This document shows, piece after piece, positions 1 through 12,149 of a DNA stretch of 64,000 bases. The notes below the pieces were generated by a model. That model had not been told where the DNA came from, did no database searches, and saw only the letters and a program-made list of their open reading frames with translations. Each line of letters opens with the position of its first letter. The stretch's first letter is position 1. The stretch is from Stachybotrys elegans. Taxonomy: Eukaryota > Ascomycota > Sordariomycetes > Hypocreales > Stachybotryaceae. The translations under genes were made by a program, and so were the position numbers. Location of the stretch: contig JAGPNK010000032.1 in the NCBI GenBank assembly GCA_020746835.1, positions 124,001 through 188,000 on the forward strand. The letters are read 5' to 3'.

Positions 1-202
1 CTGGCCTCTGAAGCCAGCTGGCCGCTTTCCAAGAACGAACATCGCTCTCCCCATCAGAGGTTCAGGAAGTACTGCTCGAATAAACAGTTAACATTTATAC
101 AACGCGTACTAAGCGATCCTACCCTATGTCTCATGTTCTACAGGCTGGTGCCCATTAGTTTCCACCTTGCGCTCAGACAATGATTTCAGCCGGGGCCTGC
201 TA

Positions 203-341
203 CCTATACTACCAGTGGTGAGAATAGCTATACTACTGGTAGTAAGAATAGCTAAATTATATAAGTAGTATATAGTAATAAGGGTTATATAACTACTTAA
301 TATAAATATATTAAATAAAGCTATAGAAAGTATATAAATTA
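203..341 (+). repeat. Left terminal inverted repeat of the 4.0-kb element
   Basis: Reads outward-in with CCTATACTACC at the tip, then two copies of the AGAATAGCTA motif. It matches the reverse complement of 4060-4198 almost base for base. Confidence 0.8.
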
Positions 342-3300
342 TAGCTTTTACTATAAGCTATATTAAATACTAGAATATATAAAAGGAATAGTTTTTTTAA
401 GGAAAGTATATAGTTAGGTTTATAAAGAGATATTAAAGTAAGTTATAAGCTTTAAAGCCTTACTATAGTATAGTATATTACTATTATTTTAGCTTCTATA
501 TTAAATAGTTAATTAGTTAATATATAGTTTTATTAATATATTATAATTAAGTATTATTATAGATTTATATATATAAATACTTTAGTCTTTATAAAGTATT
601 TCTTTTTTTATTTTTCTTTTTTATCTTTATATAAACTCTATATAAAAAGAATAGCTAACTAAAATAATAATAATACTTTTTAAAGTCTTTTTAATAATAA
701 AAATACTTTATTACTAAAATATATAGTTTATCTTTTCTAAGTTTAAGTCTAGGCTTTTTATTAATTATAAAGAGGCTTTACTAATCTCTTTTTAAGCTTT
801 TAATAGCCCTTTTATAATAATAACTAAATAGTTTATATATTTACTAAAATCTCTAGTAATAACTAAAGTATATAGTACTCTTTACTTTATTCTATTAAAA
901 TACCTTTTAATATTAAGATATAAATAGAGATCTAGGCCTCTCTAGAGGCTCTTTTTAATTCTACCTAGTACTAAACTAATCCTTATAATAGATAAATAGT
1001 AAATACTATCTATTATTATTTACTTTAAGACTAACTAATATATATTAATATTAATTATAGTATTTAGAATATTTAAGCTATATAGTATATAGATTATCTT
1101 TAAAATATATATTAATAATAGTAGTAATAAACTAATCTAAATATAAACCTAATATAGTTAGTATTAGTTATTTAGTTTTATAATAGCTATTATTATAGTA
1201 ATAATATAAAGACTTTAGGTATAGTATAGCTATAAAGTACTTCTAGGGTAGAGATAATTTAGAATCTAAGTATAATCTAAAATATTAAAAGCTTAAAGCT
1301 TTACTTTAGTTATATAAGCTTTAAAAGATATATAACTATAGTTTAAAGTAAATATTAATAAAGCTTAATATATAATAAAAAGAAAGTAATAATATTACTT
1401 ATACTTTATTTAAATATTTATAATATCTATAGTATATCTAGCTATTGTTTATAATATTATTTTAAATACTTTAAAGCCTTTAGTAATTTAAATAAAGTTA
1501 GTTAGCTATTATTTAGACTATTTATTTATAAACTTAGGTATTCTTACTCTTTTTATAGTTAAAATAGTTTATTTTCTTTTTATTAGTCTATAGTTAAAGC
1601 TCTATATTTAAATTATTACTATACTATTTATCTATTTATTTATAGTTATTATAGAAGTTTAAATTAAAATTAGAATATTATATTAGTAGATTTACTGCCC
1701 TTTAATATACTTTATTATTATATAATCTTATAGACTATATAGTATACTATTTTTATAGGTCTTTTTATATTATTAAAAAATTATAAAAGGGTATTATACT
1801 AAGAGATCTCTTTAAGTTAAAAATAATAATATTAATAGTAATAAGACTAAAGGTAAGGAAATAGTTACTAATAGTATTTTTACTACTATATATAAAGTTA
1901 ATAATAGTACTTATATAATTAATATATAAATTAGCTAAAATACTATACTTAAAGATAAAATTAAAGCTATAGAGAGTATTATAATTATAAAGGGAGTAAT
2001 AGGTAAGTTAGCTACTATAGCTATATTTTATAAAGTAGTTACTATAGTAGAGTTTATAGAAAAAGAGAGAGCTAGTATAAAAGCTATAACTATAGAAGTT
2101 ATAGTAGTAATACTCTATAAATAATTATACTATTAAAGGTATATCTTTAATAATATAGTATAGCTAAATATATAATATTATAAGTACTTTAGTAATACCT
2201 TTAGCTTTATTATTTTCTTAATAATTTTATATATAGAGAGCTTTTACTAAGTACTATAAGATATAATTTATTACTTTATTATATAGTAGTTATAAACCTA
2301 TTATAAATTAAGTAGTATATAAGGGTTACCCTTCTATATATATTATTACTATATATAGAAGTATTATAATTAAAGAGGTTTTTTTTAATTAATTAGTAGT
2401 TAAAGTATATATATATAGAGAAGCCTAAGGGTTTTTATAAAGGTATCTATATAGACTAGAAGTATATTCTTTAGCTAAATATACTATTTCTTAACTTTAT
2501 AAAGGGCTATATATAATATTTAACCTTATATAATATAATAAAGTAACTCTATAAGCTATAAGGGTATATAGCTTTATTTTAGTATTATTTAATTATAAAT
2601 ATCTTTAATTTAATTTATTATAGTATTTTTAATTAAATGCTATATATAAAGAAAATCCTTTTATAATAACTTAAAATACTATTTAATAACTTAGTAAATG
2701 CCTTTATATTATAAAGTGGCTTTATAACTAAAGTAATAGTATTAGTTAATCTAAATCTTTATAATTTATTCTTTATAAGGCTTAAGCTATACTATAAAAA
2801 TATAATATATATTCTTAGTATAGATTACTATTTAGTTTTTTTTAAAAATTTTAAGCTTTTTTTTATAATTCTAAATAGAAGGTAATAATACTACTTAATA
2901 CTAGGACTTAAAGAACTTCTTTTATACCTTTAGGCCTTTTTTATCCTTTAGATCCTTTATAAATCTACCTTAATAATTATATAAAATACCCTTATTTATA
3001 TATTATAAATAAAGAAAGTATATTATTTATAGAAAGCTTATTTAAATAGCCTTAATATAAAGAAAACTATAGTCTATAAGAATAATAAATAATAACTATA
3101 TTTCTTTCTCTTTAATAACTCTATATAATTAGTTTAATATCTATATATAGTTAGATTTTTCTTTATAGCTTAGAAATATAAAGCTAATGTAAAATAACCT
3201 TCTTTAAGTATTAATACTAATAATATTAAAGAGTAATATATTAAAGATATTTATTTTATAAATATAGTTTATTAATATTATATTTAGATAGACCTAAAGG

Positions 3301-4059
3301 TATTTTAGTAATACTAAGTATATAAATATTATAGAGATTATTTAATTATTATTATTAATTTTAATTTTATTTTAAAACCTTAAGTTTTATAGTTATTATA
3401 ATAGAGTAAGTATATTACTTTAACTATTAGTAAGATTCTATCTTTTTTAAATAAGTATATTACTAAAGTTCTTTATAATTATAAAACTATTTAAATTATT
3501 AATATATATAAAGGTCTTAATGTCTTTTATTTTAATATTTAATATTCTAAGCTACTAAATTATCTCTTTTTTTATTATTAAAAGATATTAATAAGTAAAG
3601 TAGGCTATAAGTAAAAGATTAGACTTATAGTTATATATATTATACTAATTTCTTTAATAATACTAAAGATACTAAGAGCTATCTCTAAGGCTTTTCTTTT
3701 TAATAATAAAAAACTAATAGTTTATTCTATAAGTAAATATAGCTCTTTTAGTAGCTATTATTCTATAAGTATAATAATAATTATATATATAATAAACTAA
3801 CTATCTTCTATTTAAAGTTTTTTTAATTTATCTATTATAAAGGCATAGCTTTATAACTTTATTTACTTATTAATAGTATTAAAAAGGGCTTTATAAAATA
3901 GATAGTTACTTTTTAAAGGGAGGTAGTTATTAGGGAAGATCTATATAGTAGCTATAGGCTTTATAGTAGCTAGAATATAGTAGATTTAATTAAATAAATA
4001 GAGAAAAGAGTTATATAGACTATACTAAGGAATACTATAGAAATTATAGAAAAAGGGAC

Positions 4060-4198
4060 TAATTTATATACTTTTTATAGCTTTATTTAATATATTTATA
4101 TTAAGTAGTTATATAACCCTTATTACTATATACTATTTATATAATTTAGCTATTCTTACTACTAGTGGTATAGCTATTCTTACCACCAGTGGTAAGGG
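4060..4198 (-). repeat. Right terminal inverted repeat of the 4.0-kb element
   Basis: Reverse complement begins CCCTTACCACTGG and then follows the left arm. Differences between arms are mainly transitions, consistent with independent RIP of the two copies. Confidence 0.8.
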
Positions 4199-4463
4199 TA
4201 GTGGACCCTATTTTAGCCCAGCTGCTTACTTCAGCTGCTTGGAATCAGCATTCCACACTCAAGGACATCTTGGAGACGGAATTTATGGCTAGCATTTCTT
4301 TCTGGGTTGGCAGTTGATATTTATTCACGAGGATAGTGGACATGAAATATACAACGTTCGATGTATAATTTGCATGGATTCACAGTGTTATATAGTAGAC
4401 TGCGTCCCTCTATTCTGCCTCATAGGTATAAACCCCGCGTGTAAGAGTCTGGTCAAGATTTGT

Positions 4464-4916
4464 CTAGATGAGCCAGGCAGACAAAAGAGTAAAGCCAGCG
4501 ACGACTGCCATTATGCTCGGTTGCTTGACGTCTGCGGCAGATTCACCAAATCCCTCAAAACGGAACCACTCGCTGTCAACCTCGACGGTTCCGCCGGTGA
4601 AATCGCCGTGCACCTGAGCTTGAAAGGCCCATTCGACTTCGGGATCATCGCTCCACTCTGCGTTGCCCTCCAAAAGATTATTCAGACTTGTCGCGTTGAC
4701 CCGGTAAGTTTCGTCCGACGTCGGTAGGTTCATGGCTTGTGTGAACGTGGCGCCTTGGTTTGTGATGAGCATCAAATCAACTAGGGATCCGTCCCTCTCT
4801 TCTCTCTCCCATGTGATGTTGAAGTCGCTTGACAAGTCGCGTCGAGTATCGTCAATGTTGGTGAACCTGAATGCTGCCGCAGCAGGTACAAGGACCAGAG
4901 ATAAGAATCGGACCAT
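4464..4916 (-). CDS. Small secreted, probably GPI-anchored Kre9/Knh1-like protein
   Basis: A 150-aa single-exon protein. Residues 1-15 form a signal peptide (hydrophobic LSLVLVPAAAA core) and the last 17 residues are hydrophobic (VVAGFTLLSAWLI), the usual layout of a GPI-anchored fungal cell-surface protein. The middle reads FNITWEREE...VDLMLITNQG, resembling the Ser/Thr-rich GPI-anchored family with a Kre9/Knh1-type N-terminal domain (an ITW...V.L.L.NG pattern). NAT/NIT sequons suit secretion. The ATG at 4916 is the only plausible start. Function would be cell-wall or surface associated; family assignment is by motif only. The gene ends 265 bp from the degraded transposon, in DNA of normal base composition. 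Confidence 0.55.
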   Translation of the reverse strand: MVRFLSLVLVPAAAAFRFTNIDDTRRDLSSDFNITWEREERDGSLVDLMLITNQGATFTQAMNLPTSDETYRVNATSLNNLLEGNAEWSDDPEVEWAFQAQVHGDFTGGTVEVDSEWFRFEGFGESAADVKQPSIMAVVAGFTLLSAWLI

Positions 4917-5273
4917 TTTGGATGAAGAGCGATATGTGGTAAGGCCTGTGGGTTGGCAGTTTGTACAAGACCGTGAGCGCTTATATGAAGAACGAGCACA
5001 AGCTGGTCGTGCAGGTGATCAAAGGCAAGAGGGCTGGGGACGACTCTTATACCTAGATCTGGAAAATGGTCCACATTGCCTGGGCACTGCTTACCCCCCT
5101 TTACAGCAACCTGCATGAGCAGGGCTGTAAAAACGTAACGTTATTGCTTGGCACACTGCACAGCCTGACTGAAGGACCCTGCGATCCCCAGTTCTGGCAG
5201 TTACCGGGCGCTGGCTTGGCAAGATGGACATCCATAATTATACTAGGACGCATGTATCCCTGGTTGCTCGATA

Positions 5274-5619
5274 CGAGTACCCTAAAATACAGAGACACTT
5301 TCCTGAAATACAGAGAAATCTTGGCATAGGCCTAAGGCAGCAAATTTCGCTGTGACACTCCCAGGGCTAGATTCTATAACCTTTATTAACCTAGCTATTA
5401 GAGCCTTTATTAGCCTAGGCCGTATAGCCCTTGCTAACCTAGGCCTCATAGAGGCTTATAATAATCAGCCTTCTAAATAATAAAGAGAAAGACTACAAAA
5501 GGCTATAGGCCATAGCCCTAGGCATGCCACAGCGAAACTGGCTGTGCAGACCCCATAATGAATTTGGAATAGCTTTTCTATGTATTTCAGGAAAGTGTCT
5601 CTGTATTTTAGAGTACTCG
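5274..5619. mobile_element. MITE-like element, 346 bp
   Basis: The ends are 45-bp inverted repeats (5274-5318 and 5575-5619) starting CGAGTAC and differing at only a few positions. Flanks show a 7-bp putative target duplication, CTCGATA on the left and CTCAATA on the right (one mismatch). A second, inner inverted pair lies near 5331-5355 and 5513-5545. There is no coding capacity, so it would depend on a transposase elsewhere. The interior has TA-rich, partly RIP-like stretches (for example 5380-5470). Confidence 0.65.
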
Positions 5620-5623
5620 CTCA

Positions 5624-5706
5624 ATACTGTCTTTATCGTCAGAGGGAGCCTCCTCGAAGTCACTGGTCTGTATCCCATTGGGGCACACGAACGGGAAATC
5701 CGACAT
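5624..5706 (+). repeat. Dispersed repeat family, copy 1
   Basis: About 80 bp nearly identical to the reverse complement of 32956-33038, and similar over its last 50 bp to 7500-7553. It abuts the right end of the MITE, which appears to have inserted at its edge. All three copies end around GGGAAATCC(C/G)ACAT, suggesting a transposon terminus. Confidence 0.6.
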
Positions 5707-5924
5707 CCCTGATTGCTCTAGCAGGTCCAAGGATAGCTGAACTCGATGCAAATAACCGCTAGGTTTTGGTTTTGGTATCACGTACTGGTTATTTCAGCCT
5801 TATGTGGCAGACATAGTTGAACCACAGTCATTTCTGCAGTAAATACAAGGCAGGAAAGGGAATACAGCAGAATGCCAAAGCAGGCGTGAAGGGCGCCCTG
5901 AAAGGCGACCGGTTGACAATTTGT

Positions 5925-7384
5925 TTAATTATCAGCTAGCGAAACTCGGGCGAGGAGTTTCTTAACCTCTGCAACCATATCCTCTCGCTTTACCAACTCA
6001 CCCCTATTCTTCTCTATAGCCTCCATGTCGCCTGAGCGAGCATCTTTTATCCGGACTTGCCCAGCCTCTAGCTCTTCTTCGCCAAGAATGACCGATACAG
6101 GGACATCGACCGAGGCGTTGAACTGCTGGAGCATCTTTGGCTTAACCTTGGGGTGGAACTCTGCCCGGATGCCAGCGTCCCAAAGCTGAGAGGCGACGGC
6201 CATACGCTCTGGAAGGAGGCCATTGAATCCTTTACCGCCTGCTGCTATGACATATACGTCAATCTCACGCGCAATATCGCTCTTCTTCTTGCCCCCCTGT
6301 CGTGCTGCCAGTATTGTAAAGACTCGATCGACGCCAAAGGATAACCCGACGCACGGCACGGGGCGTTTGCCGTACATGCCGACAAGATTATCGTATCGAC
6401 CACCAGCGGCGACACTGCCGACCTGTAGAGCCTCCCCATCCTGGGGCTTGGCAACGACCTCGTAAATGAGCCCGGTGTAGTAATCGAGGCCTCTTGCGAG
6501 TGACAGGTCAAAGGAGACAATGTCCGATACGCCCATGGCCTGAAGATATTGGGCGAGAAGTTCCATGTCGGCGGCACCTGCTTTGATATCCTCGTTGGCC
6601 ATGAGGTCGGGGTTTGACCGTAGGACCTCGAGGGTTTGGGCCATTGTTCCACTGCGTCTCACATATTCGCCGACTCGATCCGCCACAGCCTCGGGTAGGC
6701 CCTTTTCTTCCACCATTTCCTGCTTGACCTCATCCCAAGCAGCCTTGTCAAGCTTGTCAACGGCAGAGCTAATGGGGCGAAGCTTGTCCTGTGGTACTCC
6801 GGCAACCATGAAAAGCCCATCGAGGATTTTTCTATGATTGACCTTGACGATGACTTCCAGCTTGAGCGCACGGAACACCTCAAATATCACTCGGATGATC
6901 TCAGAATCGGGAATCATGGGATCGTAGACGCCTGCGATATCGAAGTCGCACTGATAGAACTCGCGAAGTCGACCACGAGATATAGCCGGCTGGTCACGGC
7001 GGTAGACTTTCGCAATTTGATAGCGCTTGACCTGCTTGTAATTACTGTGCATAGCAAGCCAACGCGCGAATGGAACAGTCAAGTCGTAGCGTAGGGAGCA
7101 TAGCTCTCCGCCCTGATCCTCAACATTGTAGATGAGCCGCTGGTCTTCGCCGTATTTCTCCGAGAGAACGCTTCGTAGTTCGAATACGGGGGTATCGAGT
7201 GGCACGCCGCCGTGTCTTTTAAACGTGTCACCGGCGACCTGGCTGGTCTGGTTAGTAGATGATACTAAAAGATGGGCCAAGCCTACAAAATGTAGTCGCG
7301 GAGGTGGAGATCAGGTCCAACCCAATCGCGGGTACCCTTTGGAGTTTTCAGTTGGGCGCTTGAAGGAAGTTTATCGACTGTCAT
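5925..7384 (-). CDS. Histidyl-tRNA synthetase
   Basis: Class II aminoacyl-tRNA synthetase that charges tRNA-His. Two exons (7384-7287, 7242-5925) with a 44-bp intron carrying a TACTAAC branch site join to a 471-aa protein in frame. It starts in the family's LKTPKGTRDW block, has the GGVPLDTPVFEL region of motif 1, the histidine-binding LARGLDYYTG loop, motif 3 (GLSFGVDRVF) and a C-terminal anticodon-binding domain. An in-frame upstream ATG at 7471 would add 29 residues. Fungal HisRS genes often make mitochondrial and cytosolic forms from alternative starts, but this extension is poor in arginine, so mitochondrial targeting is uncertain. Probably the housekeeping gene; a second, resistance-type copy cannot be ruled out from this window. 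Confidence 0.93.
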
Positions 7385-7471
7385 CTTAGCTAGCAAAATT
7401 GTTGTGTAATTAGGCTCCGAAACGTGATTTGGGAGGGGTTGAAAGATATAATAAAGGACGATATGACTCAA

Positions 7472-8039
7472 CCAAGGCGGGGTTAAATGGGTGGCTGTGC
7501 CTTGAAGTCAGTGGTCTGTGTCCCATTTGAGGACAAACAGGAAATCCCACATAAATAGCTGTACATGCTTGCAGCCGTTGGACATGACATCAACATGTCG
7601 TAGTATACAATTGGACAAAGGAAACTCCCATTAGTCGGTGTAAAAGAATCAGATTATAGAACGTTAAGGGCTCTTGCTGCATTGCAAGCCAAATCATTGG
7701 CAACCGAGCTTACGTGCGTACCAGGATAAGGATACCGCGCTGGGGCTCTTGATGACCTTAAAGCGCTTCTATGAAGTTGCGGGGTGAAATTTAGCACAAC
7801 GACTGATTTGGAATGAAATGGTCAACCTCCACCCCAAATGACAGGCAGCTCTTCAAGCGCAAGCCAGATCTACGCCTCTCTCGGCAGTGGCAACGTAAGG
7901 GTCCAAGAGTTCTAGGCAAATGTAGCCAAAAGGTACACCAAACTGATAACCACAACTACATTCTTGTATATATTCCTTTAGGTCGTTGGATTGCCAATAT
8001 ACACCAACCTACAGCATGCACAATAAACTCAGACTAACA
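7472..8039. other. Intergenic region with partial dispersed repeat
   Basis: Upstream of the tRNA synthetase. Positions 7500-7553 hold a diverged, partial copy (+ strand) of the repeat found at 5624-5706 and 32956-33038. No convincing gene otherwise. Confidence 0.4.
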
Positions 8040-9264
8040 CTTTTTCTCTTATTAATGATAGAGTACTTTGCTAATCGTATATCACGTCTATTTCTTGTTC
8101 TATAATGAGTCAAAGCGATCTATTTTATCTAGGTATTATAATATAGTAGGTATATCTAGTGTAGAAAAAAGAACAATAGTATATATAAATAATAGTAGCC
8201 TTACTATCTATAGAACTAAAGAACAGTATTAAATAATAAAGAGATTATTAGATAATATCTCCTATTAGCTAGAGCTAGAGAATAATAAGAGAGCTATAGT
8301 AGTAATAGTAGTAGTAAGTATAAGTATATATAGTTAAAGAGATCTATAGTTAGTAGACTAGCCTCTTAATATATATATATACTATTTGTTAGCCTGTTTA
8401 TCTAGCCCTTATGTATATTCTAATAAGGCTAGCTATATGCTTTAATAAGGCTAGTCTTAAATGTGCAATGCGCTAAGGTTAGGATACTATATATACTGCG
8501 ATTCTAGTAGAAGTCATTAGGCTGTATAGGCTTATATATGACGGCTATAGCTATAAATGGTACTGTGGCTATATTAGGCTAGGAATGTATAATTGTATAA
8601 GGTCTAGCCCTAAAATAGAGTTTAAGAAATATATATAAAAAGGCCTTTACTCTCTTTATTATCTCTCTCTTTCTTTTCCTTTTATATATATACTATTAAA
8701 TTTAAGATTTATTAATATATAATAAACTAATTAAATAATTAGAATACTAAAGATATCTTTAAGCTAAATCTCTCTACTAAATAGCTTACTAAAACTATAT
8801 ATAGTTAGATATAAGTAAGTCTATTTATTCTAAGAGATTAATAAATAGTATTACTAATAGTCTATATTAATAAAACCTAGTATTTAAGCCTTTTAAATAT
8901 TTATTAAATTATTTTAATCTAGATTATTAGAGAATAAAGAGTAGAAAAAGAGAATTCTCTTTTAAAAAGACTAAATAATTATACTTTAGTTAATAAGGGC
9001 TAGAGCTAGGCTAGCTAGTATATTACTTTAGTAAAGAGAGGTAAAAAGCTTTCTTTAAGTATTTTAAAAAGGCCTAGATAATATTTAATGTATTCTTAAT
9101 CTATAGATAGAAAACCCTTATTAATTATACTGCTATTAGTCTATTTATAACTGTATTTATAACTATAGTCCCTATAGTATATAGTTAAAGCCTTAATACA
9201 GTCCCTAACTGGGGTTAGATAAGCAAAGATTATAAAGATTCATATAACAGTAATATAGATAATT
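8040..9264. mobile_element. RIP-degraded retroelement relic
   Basis: A 1.2-kb AT-rich, stop-dense island. From about 8388 (TGTTAGCCTG) it looks like a long terminal repeat, with a TATATAAAAAGGCC-type promoter near 8630 followed by a pyrimidine-rich stretch (8655-8690), then degraded sequence that could be the start of a gag region. No second LTR or target duplication was found, so the element is truncated or too mutated to delimit. LTR identity is an inference. Confidence 0.4.
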
Positions 9265-9754
9265 AAACGTATCATATAACAGGCAATTAGGTATTTGCAT
9301 AACCTATTCAACCTTAGCATAGCTAGAAGGGAACACTTACTATCCCCCTTGAGCAGCCTTTGCCCCATACTCAGGGGGGATCTAGGTGTTATATCCATGA
9401 GAGATCAAGCAAGCGACACAGCAGTATCATACCAACAGGTCACAGTTGGGGTCATTACATAGGAGGACAATACAAGGGCTGTGGAATACGAGGGCAAATA
9501 TCATTCTCGGGATCTTGCCATTTCAGGGGCGAGACACCGTCAAGGGCCATACGCTGGACAATAGTTTTAGCGACAATGGAGAGCGTGGATGTTGTTCTTG
9601 GTCCGAGCGATGAAGACTCAATTGTAGCAAGAAAACGGGGGAGTGCTACTCGAGAAGAAAGATATGGTCAGGGCAAGAAGGTAATAGGGTGTCTATTTGA
9701 GTCTTGTTAAATATTGACCCGTTGTGTGAATAGCAGGGAACACTCTTCTACTAT
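9265..9754. other. Intergenic region, no supported gene
   Basis: Lies between the degraded relic and the 3' end of the frameshifted P450. An open frame at 9360-9710 begins with TTG, has no recognisable domain, and is not annotated. Confidence 0.3.
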
Positions 9755-11401
9755 TCACGCACCTCTATCCCGCCTTCTACTTATATAAACGGGCCATGAG
9801 TCTTGCTTGACGTGGATACTTATCCGGCCAAGCCACTCCAACTTCCTGTTTTCATCGACAGGTCGTATGTCATAGTCCCGTACGATTGTCGCAGCTAGCT
9901 TGCTAAACTCAATCCTCGCCAAATGCTGTCCCGGACATGCTGCGTAGCCGGCTCCGAACTATTGGACTCCACATTAGTTTTCCTATTTGGCTTGCGGATA
10001 ATGACCACGACTCACAGGGAGGAGGTATCTCTCTAAGGAAGAAGAATCTTTGTCTAGCCAGCGACTAGGCTTAAACTCCAAGACATCAGGGCCCCAGATT
10101 TCGTCTGAATTAGTGCATGACCCACGGACAGACCGAGACTATCGTACCACTAGGGAAGGTTTCTTGGCCGATTCTCAATCCATTTTCGGGTACTAACCGA
10201 GATATTGCACTGCTGAACGGTGAAAATATGCGTAGGCTCTCTTTGATGCAGGCTTGGAGATAGCCCAGTCGCTTCGTATCTGCAAATTGAACAACAGACG
10301 TGTTGCATCTCCCTTCAGCACATGCAGCATCAATCTCCTCGCGCAGGCGTTGGTATAGAAGAGGCTGTTTTGTCATGTGGTACAGAAACCCTTGCAAACC
10401 TACAGCGAGAGTATCCGAAGCCCCAATAACGCTGATGATGGCGTGCGCCGCAATATCGTGATCATGGACGGCATCTGGGTTCTCCTGGCCAGCCCGTAAC
10501 CAATGCGCAACCATGTCAAAAGAAGCATCAGGGTTTTGTACACGCTCCTTGATAGCTTTGATTGTTCTATCATGGACGCGAATCATCGGGTTTACGCCTG
10601 TTCGCGTGACAATCGGGTTGCTAGCGACAAGATTGTGGAGCCAGTACATGTGTCCGGCAATCAAGGCGTATAGGTTCACAGTCTTGGAGACCCATGTCTG
10701 ATTCCCGAGGTCAATACCGGTTTCAAGAAACCCGAATGGCTTTGAGAAGATCATTGTGCCGGCGGCATCATAGGAAGTAAAATTGAGGTAAGCCCCCAGC
10801 TTCATCGGCTTATTGTCATCGGCATATTTTTCCAACCAGCCCTTGAGCATCTCAAATGTCGCATCTAGACGCACTTCAGACTGGATTAGGTTCGTTGTTG
10901 TATACGCAGAGGTGTAGTGTTTCGCCACTTCCCGTTTCGCACCTGGCTCCAATGTCGAAAACATGTTCTGAAAGCGAGCATCAGGTATAGCGGTTATCCT
11001 GTACCACGGCGCCTGACGATTTAGTTGGGTTTCGTGTAGTTCATGTAGGATCATTACCTTTGTCAAAGAATTATGTAGGATTTTCCGTACGCCATCTGGA
11101 TGGCTGACACTAACCTCTCCAGGAGCGATGCGAACAAAGTGGCCTGCTCCAACCTGTAAGAAAATACTCTGGTAAACTTGGACAAGGACCCATCACCATG
11201 TTTCCGATGCAGATCGATAAGTGCCAGGACAAAATCCCCCTTGAATGCATGATAGAGATGCCACAGTCGTGTAGATGGAGCCACTAGTGGTCCTGGGAAT
11301 TTCCTCAGAGGTGTGCGAAAGTGGCGCTGGAAGATGATCGAGAAGATATATAATCCAATAGCAGCCGTGATATAGGCCGAGAATGCTTGCAGAGACCACA
11401 T
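9755..11401 (-). pseudogene. Cytochrome P450 monooxygenase, frameshifted
   Basis: Secondary-metabolism-type fungal P450 with four exons (11401-11197, 11143-11058, 11012-10016, 9958-9755). It has an N-terminal membrane anchor and the FPGP hinge, then VRIAPGEVS and LTK-APWYRI blocks joined cleanly across introns. The I-helix reads GASDT, ExxR is KESLR, and the haem loop is FGAGYAACPG in the last exon. Exons sum to 1492 nt, two short of a multiple of three. The fault is at about 10112: after VCPWVMH a TAA appears, and the conserved NSDEIWGPD...PSRWL continues one frame over. A CGT-like arginine codon has lost two bases. It needs checking as a sequencing error; otherwise the product loses its haem ligand. 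It is divergent from the 583-aa gene. Confidence 0.85.
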
Positions 11402-12149
11402 CGTGATTGTGAGAGTGCGTTGCGGTGGACGGCAATGAGAGGCAGAGATTGTTTTAATAAATAAAGAACTCTGCTCATTGAAGAAGCCCTCTATTGAATA
11501 TATGGACAAGGCAGGATTGCCAAATGGATATAGCGGCATCCATTGCAGCAACCTCCCAGCTCTGATGTCAGCGAGAGGGAACATGATCAGCACGTAAAGT
11601 CTCCCATTGGCCCTCGTAAACTATACCAGATAAATGTGCATTCACTCACTCTCTTGAAACGATGTCTAAACGTTACATCACCCAGTAAGCACAGCGACCT
11701 GATTTGGAAGTAATTCCTAATAGATATACAAGCGTAATGCCGGATTCAGCTCTTACTATCAACATGCGATATGACTATAAGCAATCAGTTTACCATAAGT
11801 AGCTCGTTTGGTGATAGCAAGTTACACAAAAGCCACCTACGTTGGTGGCTTTGTAAATACATCGCGATGTATCCGAAATCCATTCAAACCCCGGGAATCG
11901 CTCTCCACCTGACGTCATGCGTGGGATGAGCTGCTTATGTCAGATCCACTTGAGGAAGTTACAAGAGAGTCTACAAGGCCTTGTCACGATAGGATACAAT
12001 ACGAGAGAAGGGGGTTGACGGTTGGGGAGGCTCCTCCAACTATATGAGGAAGACCGCCTCTTGTGGGCTGCCCTTTCGTGTTGACTATCATATTTCGTTT
12101 CTCATTCAAAGCCTTATTTTATCAAAACTAAACAAGACGAATCCCTACC
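11402..12149. promoter_or_regulatory. Divergent intergenic region between P450 and 583-aa gene
   Basis: About 750 bp separate the start of the minus-strand P450 and the plus-strand orphan gene, so the two may share control. A TATATGAGG element lies near 12042. No other motif stood out. Confidence 0.35.

Larger units (their letters stand above)
203..4198. mobile_element. RIP-degraded DNA transposon with long terminal inverted repeats
   Basis: A 4.0-kb block of extreme AT content with stops in all frames. Its two ends are near-perfect inverted copies over about 139 bp (203-341 and 4060-4198), and both ends carry a repeated AAGAATAGCTA-type subterminal motif. A TA dinucleotide sits immediately outside each end (201-202 and 4199-4200), as expected for a Tc1/mariner-type TA target duplication. 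Mismatches between the two arms are mostly G/A or C/T, the pattern left by repeat-induced point mutation. No transposase reading frame survives, so the superfamily is inferred only from the TA duplication; the long arms would also suit other cut-and-paste groups. Confidence 0.75.

Noticed and set aside
5925..7384. HisRS as a self-resistance gene of the cluster
   Set aside because: It looks like an ordinary full-length housekeeping enzyme and is separated from the cluster genes by a transposon relic; no evidence for a second copy is available here.
9360..9710. 116-aa plus-strand open frame
   Set aside because: It starts with TTG, has no in-frame ATG until residue 69, and shows no recognisable family.
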